Source: an uncultured Verrucomicrobia subdivision 3 bacterium
GTDB lineage: Bacteria; Verrucomicrobiota; Verrucomicrobiae; Limisphaerales; CAMLLE01
Direction: 5' to 3'
Length of the DNA stretch: 5,329 bases
NCBI GenBank assembly: GCA_946480555.1
Contig: CAMLLE010000263.1
Location: 1 to 5,329 of the forward strand
The notes beneath the pieces were generated by a model. That model was given only the letters and a program-made list of their open reading frames with translations. It was not told where the DNA came from and did not search any database. Each line of letters begins with the position of its first letter. Position 1 is the first letter of the stretch. Positions 1-5,329 of this stretch are shown piece after piece. The position numbers and the translations under genes are program-made.

Positions 1-80
1 GTGGAATCAACGACTGGCGGCACGAGCCGTTCCACCGTCCCCCCGGCTCGGCATCTCGAATTCAACGGGTGTCTTCGCCA

Positions 81-117
81 AAAAAGAAAAACCCGGAAGC
101 AGTGCTTCCGGGTTTTT
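81..117 (-). terminator. Intrinsic terminator after ftsH
   Basis: A perfect 10-bp GC-rich stem (ACCCGGAAGC at 91-100 pairing with GCTTCCGGGT at 104-113, loop of 3) is extended by four A-T pairs (87-90 with 114-117). Read on the minus strand it is followed by a T tract, TTTTT C TTTTTT, at 81-91. It begins about 15 bases beyond the ftsH stop codon and so should end the ftsH transcript. The plus-strand reading also has a shorter T run (113-117), so the element may work in both directions and could serve a convergent gene to the left, which is not visible here. Confidence 0.93.
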
Positions 118-132
118 GAATTGATCTGCGGT

Positions 133-2154
133 TTACACGGGCGCCGGTGCTGGATTTCCCAAACCGGGCAGCTTCGGTGTCGAAGGCTTGGCCGGGTTTT
201 CGGGCAACGGCGTGCCAGCTGGTGCGCCGTGCGGCGGCTCGACGTTCTGCGGCGGTGGTGGCGGTGTGAACTTGCCGGTGCGGATGATTTCTTCGACCTG
301 CGAACCTTCGAGCGTTTCGTACTCGAGAAGCGAATTCGCAATCAGCTCCAGCTTGTCGCGATTTCCGAAGATGATCTCGCGAGCCACATTGTAAGCCTCG
401 TCGATGATGCGCTTGATTTCGCCGTCAATCTCCTGGGCCGTGTGTTCGCTGAAGCTCTTCGTGCGCGCCATTTCCCGGCCGAGAAAGACATACTCGTCAT
501 CATCCCCGTACTGGACCATGCCCAGTTTGTCGCTCATGCCGTATTGGCAAACCATCGCCCGTGCGAGCTGCGTGGCTTGCTGGATGTCCATGGCAGCACC
601 GGTCGAAATGTCTTCGGAAATGATCTCCTCCGCGATGCGACCGCCCATGGTGACGGCGATCACGTCGAGCATTTCCTTGCGCTTGCGGCTGTGGATGTCC
701 TGCTTCGGGAGATACATCGTGGCGCCGAGCGATTGCCCACGCGGAATGATCGTCACCTTGTGCAGCGGATGCGTGTGTTTGAGCATCACGTTCACGAGCG
801 CATGACCGGCTTCGTGCCACGCGGTGAACTTCTTCTCTTCATCCGTCATGGCGAGGCTGCGGCGTTCGCGGCCCCAACGCACCTTGTCGCGCGCCTCTTC
901 CAATTCCTGCATGCCGACGCCCTTTTTATTCGTACGGGCGGCGAGCAGTGCGGCTTCGTTCAAAAGATTCGCCAGCTCAGCTCCGGAGAATCCGGGCGTA
1001 CCGCGAGCAATGATGGAAAGATCGACGCCCGGCAGCAGCTTCACGTTTTTCGCGTGAACTTTGAGAATCGCTTCGCGTCCGCGAACGTCCGGCAAGTTTA
1101 CCGTGACCTGGCGATCGAAACGTCCCGGCCGCAGCAACGCCGGATCGAGCACATCCGGCCGGTTAGTGGCCGCGATGATGATGATGCCTTCCTGCGTATC
1201 GAAACCATCCATTTCGACGAGCAACGCGTTCAAGGTCTGTTCGCGCTCGTCGTTGCCGCCGCCCAAGCCATGTCCACGGCTGCGACCGACGGCGTCAATT
1301 TCATCAATGAAGATCAGGCAGGGCGTGTTCTTGCGAGCCTGTTCGAACATGTCGCGCACGCGGCTGGCGCCGACGCCGACAAACATTTCCACAAAGTCGG
1401 AACCGCTGATGCTGAAGAACGCGGCATCAGCTTCGCCCGCGATGGCTTTCGCGAGCAGCGTTTTGCCGGTTCCGGGCGGGCCCACCATCAGCACGCCCTT
1501 GGGAATGCGTCCACCGAGACGCTGAAACTTCTTCGGATCCTTGAGAAACTCCACCAACTCGGAAACTTCATCGATGGCTTCATCAATGCCGGCGACATCT
1601 TTGAACGTGGTTTTGTTCCGTTCCTTGGCAAGGAGCCGCGCCTTGCTTTTGCCGAAGCTGAGCGCGCCTTTGCCGGCCATTTTGATCTGGCGAATGAAGA
1701 AGAACCAGATGAAGGCAGCGATGGCGAGGATCGGCAGGATGGTCCAGATCAGGCCGACGAGGAGCTGGTTCGACTCGCGCGAGTCGAACTTCTTGGTGTC
1801 ATAAAGTTTGTCCTCCATGCGATCCGTGAGGCGCACCTTGGCGCGAAACGGCATCTTGGCGATTTCACCGGCGGCATTGGTGGTGATGTATTCGCCGGAA
1901 ACTTCCTGGAGCAGTGATTGCTGGCTGTAGTGGATTTTCGCGCCCGGTGCGATCTGGCCCGCGTCCAGTTTGGCCATGAATTCTGGTTGCGTGAGCATCG
2001 GCCCCGGCGCATCCATGTTTTTCTTCATCATCAGCAGCATTGCGATGCTGCCGAAGATTGCGATCCAGACGATCCAGGTGCGCGGTGGCACGCGAAACTC
2101 TCCGCCTTTGCGTGAGTTCTTGTCGTCGTCGTTCATTTTGTTGTCTTCAGCCAT
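133..2154 (-). CDS. ftsH: ATP-dependent zinc metalloprotease FtsH
   Basis: FtsH is a hexameric AAA+ protease of the inner membrane that unfolds and degrades misassembled membrane proteins and selected cytosolic regulators. With the start at 2154 it is 673 residues, near the usual 610-690. Visible in order: a short charged N-terminus; a first membrane helix (about 27-43); an external domain of roughly 85 residues; a second helix (about 131-154); the AAA+ module with Walker A GPPGTGKT (225-232), Walker B LIFIDEID (280-287), pore motif FVG (258-260) and second region of homology ending RPGRFDRQV (342-350); then the M41 peptidase domain with zinc site HEAGH (447-451) and a likely third ligand, Asp523, in AMDIQQAT. 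All catalytic residues are present, so it should be active. The last 45 or so residues form a proline-rich tail. The start is uncertain: ATG at 2154 is preferred, with ATG at 2136 and TTG at 2199 in the same frame; none has a clear Shine-Dalgarno. It follows tilS by 55 bases and ends just before a strong terminator. Confidence 0.97.
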   Translation of the reverse strand: MAEDNKMNDDDKNSRKGGEFRVPPRTWIVWIAIFGSIAMLLMMKKNMDAPGPMLTQPEFMAKLDAGQIAPGAKIHYSQQSLLQEVSGEYITTNAAGEIAKMPFRAKVRLTDRMEDKLYDTKKFDSRESNQLLVGLIWTILPILAIAAFIWFFFIRQIKMAGKGALSFGKSKARLLAKERNKTTFKDVAGIDEAIDEVSELVEFLKDPKKFQRLGGRIPKGVLMVGPPGTGKTLLAKAIAGEADAAFFSISGSDFVEMFVGVGASRVRDMFEQARKNTPCLIFIDEIDAVGRSRGHGLGGGNDEREQTLNALLVEMDGFDTQEGIIIIAATNRPDVLDPALLRPGRFDRQVTVNLPDVRGREAILKVHAKNVKLLPGVDLSIIARGTPGFSGAELANLLNEAALLAARTNKKGVGMQELEEARDKVRWGRERRSLAMTDEEKKFTAWHEAGHALVNVMLKHTHPLHKVTIIPRGQSLGATMYLPKQDIHSRKRKEMLDVIAVTMGGRIAEEIISEDISTGAAMDIQQATQLARAMVCQYGMSDKLGMVQYGDDDEYVFLGREMARTKSFSEHTAQEIDGEIKRIIDEAYNVAREIIFGNRDKLELIANSLLEYETLEGSQVEEIIRTGKFTPPPPPQNVEPPHGAPAGTPLPENPAKPSTPKLPGLGNPAPAPV

Positions 2155-2209
2155 GGGAATTAGTTGCGCCAAATTAACATCGCAGTGTTTTGGCTGCAAC
2201 CGACGGGAT

Positions 2210-3571
2210 TTAACGGGGCTTCCAACGCCAAAGCAAGCGGCGAATGGTCCGCGACGTGACCTTGAACCGCTCGGAAACGCGCAGCCGCTCGACCCAAAAA
2301 ATCTCGCCGGACGCGGTGCAGGCGATGACCAATCGGGAGCGTTCCGCGCGGGGAATCCGGGCGTTGGTGAACAAATCCTGGAGCTTCACGGCGCTGGCCA
2401 TCCCGATCGGTTGGAAACGATCGCCCGGCTGCCAGCGACGAAGCACCACTTCGCTGCCCACGCAGACTGCATCGAAGACTTCGCGTCCGGATCGAAAAAC
2501 GGGCAGCTGCCGCGAACGGTTTGCGCCAATTTCCCAGGCCAGGTTCAGCCCGCCGAATTGTACCTCGCCTGGGAATTGGAGATTCAGGCGGACCGGCGAA
2601 TCCGCCGGGGCAACTTCCGGTTCGCTCTCGTCGAGTTGAATTTCGCCGTTGGAATCGAGCCGCACGAACCGATTGCTGCCGATGCAAATTCGTTCCGGTT
2701 GGGTGCGCAGACGTTCGATCAAGTCAAACCCAGGCACGACTCCCAGTCGAATGAGCTGGAGTTGAAGGCAGCGGCGCTGCACTGCCACGTGCAATTGGTG
2801 AAATGCTGAACGCTTCGTCGCTGCTGCCAGCCATTGCTCCGCCGCTTCGGTGACAAAATCCGAATTCCCGCCCGCAATCTCGGCAACCCGGCCGACCACT
2901 TGATTGAGGCCCGGCTGATAATCGCGCTTGAGCAATGGGAGCAACTCGAGCCGGATCCGGTTGCGCAGAAACTCCGGCGAAGCATTGCTGGCATCTTCGC
3001 GGAAACGAATCCCCTGCTCTTCTGCGTAAGCCAGCAGATCGGCCTTTGGAATCTCGAGCAACGGCCGAACCAGGGTGATGCGCGGGTCAGCCGGTGACGG
3101 CCGTTTCCACTGCATGCCAGCGAGCCCTTCGTCACTGCCGCGGAGCAAGCGCACAAAGAAAAGCTCGAGCTGGTCATCGGCGTGATGCGCCAGAGCGATT
3201 GAGGCTTTCAGATGTCTGGCGGTTTGGGCTAGAAACTTGTGCCGCAGTTCGCGAGCGGCCATCTCAACAGAATGCTTTTTCCGAGCGGCAAGTTGTTTGA
3301 CGTCGGCGTTTTCATGGACCGCCGGGATTTTCAGCTCCTGCGCCGTGCGCAGGACAAACCGCGCGTCCGCATCGCTGGCGCGGCCGCGCAAACGATGGTT
3401 CAAATGTGCGACTGTGAGCTGCCAGCCGAATTCCGGGGCGAGCCGATGCAACGCGTGCAACAGCACCATGGAATCCACGCCGCCGGAAACGCCGATCAGC
3501 ACGCGCGCGTTGCGTTTCAGCAACTCGCGCGAGACGATCGTGCGCTCGATGCGCTCCAGAAGTTTGCTCAC
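2210..3571 (-). CDS. tilS: tRNA(Ile)-lysidine synthetase TilS
   Basis: TilS uses ATP and lysine to convert the wobble cytidine (C34) of the tRNA-Ile with a CAU anticodon to lysidine, switching both its charging and its decoding from Met/AUG to Ile/AUA; it is normally essential and cytosolic. The 453-residue product has the full long-form layout. The N-terminal PP-loop ATPase domain shows SGGVDS (29-34), HLNHRLRG (56-63), [11 protein letters not shown] (101-111), HHADDQLE (129-136), [11 protein letters not shown] (169-179) and RNRIR (203-207). The C-terminal TilS domain shows PGDRF (382-386), KLQDLF (396-401) and a closing strand region around [10 protein letters not shown] (422-431). The family motif HHxDDQxET here has Leu in place of the final Thr. 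Translation starts at GTG (3571); the spacing of 28 residues before SGGVDS is normal, and no Shine-Dalgarno is obvious. It lies 61 bases after the DUF1501 gene and 55 before ftsH. The tilS-ftsH neighbourhood is known from other bacteria, which supports both calls. Confidence 0.96.
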   Translation of the reverse strand: MSKLLERIERTIVSRELLKRNARVLIGVSGGVDSMVLLHALHRLAPEFGWQLTVAHLNHRLRGRASDADARFVLRTAQELKIPAVHENADVKQLAARKKHSVEMAARELRHKFLAQTARHLKASIALAHHADDQLELFFVRLLRGSDEGLAGMQWKRPSPADPRITLVRPLLEIPKADLLAYAEEQGIRFREDASNASPEFLRNRIRLELLPLLKRDYQPGLNQVVGRVAEIAGGNSDFVTEAAEQWLAAATKRSAFHQLHVAVQRRCLQLQLIRLGVVPGFDLIERLRTQPERICIGSNRFVRLDSNGEIQLDESEPEVAPADSPVRLNLQFPGEVQFGGLNLAWEIGANRSRQLPVFRSGREVFDAVCVGSEVVLRRWQPGDRFQPIGMASAVKLQDLFTNARIPRAERSRLVIACTASGEIFWVERLRVSERFKVTSRTIRRLLWRWKPR

Positions 3572-3632
3572 GGCGGGATGCTACCGGGCTCGCCATCCGG
3601 GAGCAAAGTTGAATGGAGGCACCGCTCTGCCG

Positions 3633-4949
3633 CTAAACAATTCTGACCGGCTCGAATTTTCTCCCGAGCACCGGCTCGCTTTTTGTCTTGAGCCAATCCT
3701 CCAAAACGCCAGCATAGATCGTTCGAAAATCGACGGTGTATTTCAGGTCGCCCTGAAACAAATCCGCGGGTGCGAGGCTCGGGTATTTCCCAAGCAGTCC
3801 GGCTTTCACTTTTTTGCCGATGACGAACATCGGAGCGGCGGCTCCGTGATCGGTTCCGCCGTTCGCGTTTTCAGCCACGCGGCGACCGAATTCGCTGAAG
3901 GTCATAACGAGCACGCGCTCGAAGTTGCCCTGCGCCTTCAGATCATCGGTGAAGGCTTTCACGGAATCACCCAGGTCGCGCAACAGGCGCTCGTGCGCGC
4001 CGCTTTGATTCGTGTGTGTGTCGTAGCCGCCCTGCGAAACATAAAACACCCGCGTCGGCAGACCACCGCCAATCAATCGCGCAACCAGTTTCAGCGAATT
4101 GCCCAGCTGCGATCCCGGATAGGTCGCGCGATTCTCCACGCGGTCGCTGATGGCGCGAATCTGTTCTGAACTGATCTGCGCATCCAGCGCGGTGCGTTCC
4201 AGAAAATCATGCACCGAGCCACCTGCATTTACCGGACCGCCCAGCGCGGCGATGGAACCGCCGGAATTCTGCTCGCCATCGTCATCGCGTTCGGTGCCTT
4301 CCATCATTTCCGAATCCCCGCCTAGGGCGGCATCGGCGTGGCGAAATCGGAAATTCTTCGGATTGTCCACGCTTACACCTTTCGGGCTGCGCGAAGCGAA
4401 GGCTTGCGGCACTTGTCTTCCGACATTGATTCCCACAGTTGGATCGGCTCCGGAACAGGCGTTGTCGAAGTAGCGCCCCAGCCAGCCGTATTTTTCGGCG
4501 CGATCGGCATCGCTGGCGGTTTGCCAGATCTCCGTCGAACGGAAGTGCGATCGATTGGGATTCGGGTAGCCCACGCCTTGAATCACCGAGAGATTGCCGG
4601 AATCGAAGAGATGCTTCATCCCGCTCAGCGCCGGATGAAAACCAACTTCGTCGTTCAACTTCAGCAGCTGGTTGGCCGGCAGCGCGAGCTTCGGTCGCGC
4701 CGACCGATAATGATCATTTGCAAACGGCACCACGGTGTTCAGGCCGTCATTGCCACCCGCCATTTGCAGCACGACGAGAATCGAACCGTCGCGCCCCGTC
4801 GCGATCTGCGTTGCGCTGTCAGCGGCCGCTGCCTGCATGGAGCCGAACGTGTTCGCGATGAAGGTTGGAACGGTCCATGACAGCGCGCTAGTGAGCAGCG
4901 TCGAACGGAGGAATTCGCGGCGGGTTTGCAGCGTGACAGGTCTTTTCAT
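3633..4949 (-). CDS. DUF1501 family protein, predicted Tat-exported
   Basis: This is a complete 438-residue member of the DUF1501 family, whose biochemical role is not established; the family is considered related to the sulfatase/alkaline phosphatase fold. The N-terminus carries a twin-arginine signal, TRREFLR (9-15), a modest hydrophobic stretch (about 16-35) and an Ala-rich region ending near AAAD (41-44), so folded export to the periplasm is likely. Family-typical blocks follow: LQMAGGNDGLNTVVPF (61-76), the HFRSTEIWQTA region (135-145), GGYDTHTNQSGAHERLL (307-323), TFSEFGRR (350-357) and GTDHG (365-369). The conserved Asp and His residues in the last three blocks could bind metal, which is an inference. 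An acidic, Gly-rich stretch (about 210-244) interrupts the conserved blocks. The ATG lies 2 bases after the stop of the DUF1800 gene and has no clear Shine-Dalgarno, so translation is probably coupled to that gene. Such DUF1800-DUF1501 pairs are common and suggest a shared function. Confidence 0.93.
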   Translation of the reverse strand: MKRPVTLQTRREFLRSTLLTSALSWTVPTFIANTFGSMQAAAADSATQIATGRDGSILVVLQMAGGNDGLNTVVPFANDHYRSARPKLALPANQLLKLNDEVGFHPALSGMKHLFDSGNLSVIQGVGYPNPNRSHFRSTEIWQTASDADRAEKYGWLGRYFDNACSGADPTVGINVGRQVPQAFASRSPKGVSVDNPKNFRFRHADAALGGDSEMMEGTERDDDGEQNSGGSIAALGGPVNAGGSVHDFLERTALDAQISSEQIRAISDRVENRATYPGSQLGNSLKLVARLIGGGLPTRVFYVSQGGYDTHTNQSGAHERLLRDLGDSVKAFTDDLKAQGNFERVLVMTFSEFGRRVAENANGGTDHGAAAPMFVIGKKVKAGLLGKYPSLAPADLFQGDLKYTVDFRTIYAGVLEDWLKTKSEPVLGRKFEPVRIV

Positions 4950-4951
4950 AC

Positions 4952-5329
4952 TCAGGTCAGTTGAAAGTCAGTGGTCGCCATGATCAATCGAAGGGCGCCG
5001 CGGATATCGGCATCGTTCAACGGTGATTTGGATTCCAGATACTCGCGCAAGGAGTCGCGATGCTTGGCGTTCAGATTCGTTTGCAACAATCGTCGTTGAA
5101 GGGCATCCGCCAGCTTAATCTTGTTTGCGCGTTCCTCCGGTGTGAGCAGTTCGTTCACCCGGACGGCGCCACGCCGCCGTTGCGGCTTCTTGTTCTGCGC
5201 GTTTGGGTTTTTGGGAAGTTCGCCCTCGATCAACGTTTCGGCTTCGTTGAAACGGGTCATCAATGTGTTGGTGTTGATCCAGGCGAGGCCGCCGTCCCAG
5301 CCTTTGACATTGGGTGGCGCGAACAAATC
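4952..5329 (-). CDS. DUF1800 family protein, C-terminal part
   Basis: This is the last 125 codons of a gene that enters from beyond the right edge; the reading frame is open to the final base, so the real start is outside. A TTG near the edge (5326) is simply an internal Leu codon in a conserved block, not a start. The fragment opens with LFAPPNVKGWDGG, the hallmark near the C-terminus of DUF1800 proteins, followed by AWINTNTLMTRFN, and ends with ALRLIMATTDFQLT, the typical family terminus. Between them lies a basic, low-complexity linker (KNPNAQNKKPQRRRGAVR) and a charged helical segment. DUF1800 proteins are usually around 450-600 residues, of unknown activity, and are commonly encoded just upstream of a DUF1501 gene, as here. 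Its stop is 2 bases from the next ATG, indicating one operon. Confidence 0.9.
   Translation of the reverse strand, partial: DLFAPPNVKGWDGGLAWINTNTLMTRFNEAETLIEGELPKNPNAQNKKPQRRRGAVRVNELLTPEERANKIKLADALQRRLLQTNLNAKHRDSLREYLESKSPLNDADIRGALRLIMATTDFQLT

Noticed and set aside
23..50. Inverted repeat CGAGCCG / CGGCTCG left of the terminator.
   Set aside because: The stem is only 7 bp with a 14-base loop and no T tract follows, so it is weak as a terminator or operator and may be chance in GC-rich DNA.
3..119. Short plus-strand frames that could be the C-terminal end of a convergent gene.
   Set aside because: The open frames are short, run into or through the hairpin, and match no family I recognise; the left edge is too close to decide.
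1..1917. A 638-codon open frame on the plus strand opposite ftsH.
   Set aside because: It is in exact codon register with ftsH, so stops would arise only where ftsH uses TTA, CTA or TCA. GC-rich codon use avoids these until the TCA at FtsH Ser80, which makes the stop at 1915-1917. The translation shows no family motif and runs through the terminator hairpin.
2160..2687. A 175-codon minus-strand frame inside tilS.
   Set aside because: It overlaps the conserved C-terminal domain of tilS in another frame and is Arg/Pro-rich, typical of out-of-frame GC-rich translation.
3576..3598. Inverted repeat GGATG / CATCC in the spacer before tilS.
   Set aside because: A 5-bp stem with a 13-base loop and no T tract is too weak to call a terminator or a regulatory hairpin.
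3237..4169. A 310-codon plus-strand open frame spanning tilS and the DUF1501 gene.
   Set aside because: It lies opposite two well-supported genes, crosses their spacer and has no recognisable domain; it is a shadow of codon bias.

Overview
This window reads as a piece of an ordinary chromosome from a GC-rich Gram-negative bacterium, most likely of the Verrucomicrobiota or the wider Planctomycetota-Verrucomicrobiota group. The pointer to that group is the exported DUF1800/DUF1501 gene pair, which is especially common there, together with the general character of FtsH and TilS. This is a judgement from protein character; no database search was possible.

All four genes lie on the minus strand, so transcription runs from high to low coordinates. 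In transcription order they are: (1) the 3' end of a DUF1800-family gene (4952-5329, entering from outside the window); (2) a complete DUF1501-family gene with a twin-arginine signal (3633-4949), starting 2 bases after the DUF1800 stop; (3) tilS, the tRNA-Ile lysidine synthetase (2210-3571, GTG start), 61 bases further on; (4) ftsH, the membrane-anchored ATP-dependent zinc protease (133-2154), 55 bases after tilS. A strong intrinsic terminator (81-117) closes the run 15 bases past the ftsH stop. The remaining bases 1-80 hold no gene I can support.

Functionally there are two modules. The DUF1800/DUF1501 pair probably encodes proteins that work together outside the cytoplasm, with unknown substrates. 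tilS and ftsH are housekeeping genes: TilS lets one tRNA-Ile read AUA codons, and FtsH performs quality control of membrane and some cytosolic proteins. tilS next to ftsH is a known arrangement in other bacteria, often with hpt between them; here hpt is absent. No intrinsic terminator is obvious between the modules, so one long transcript is possible, with a weak promoter candidate just before ftsH.

I found no mobile element, CRISPR array, RNA gene or clearly new system. The points worth a second look are modest: no start codon in the window has a convincing Shine-Dalgarno sequence, the ftsH start is ambiguous, FtsH has a proline-rich tail, the DUF1501 protein carries an acidic low-complexity insert, and TilS has a substitution in its HHxDDQ motif.
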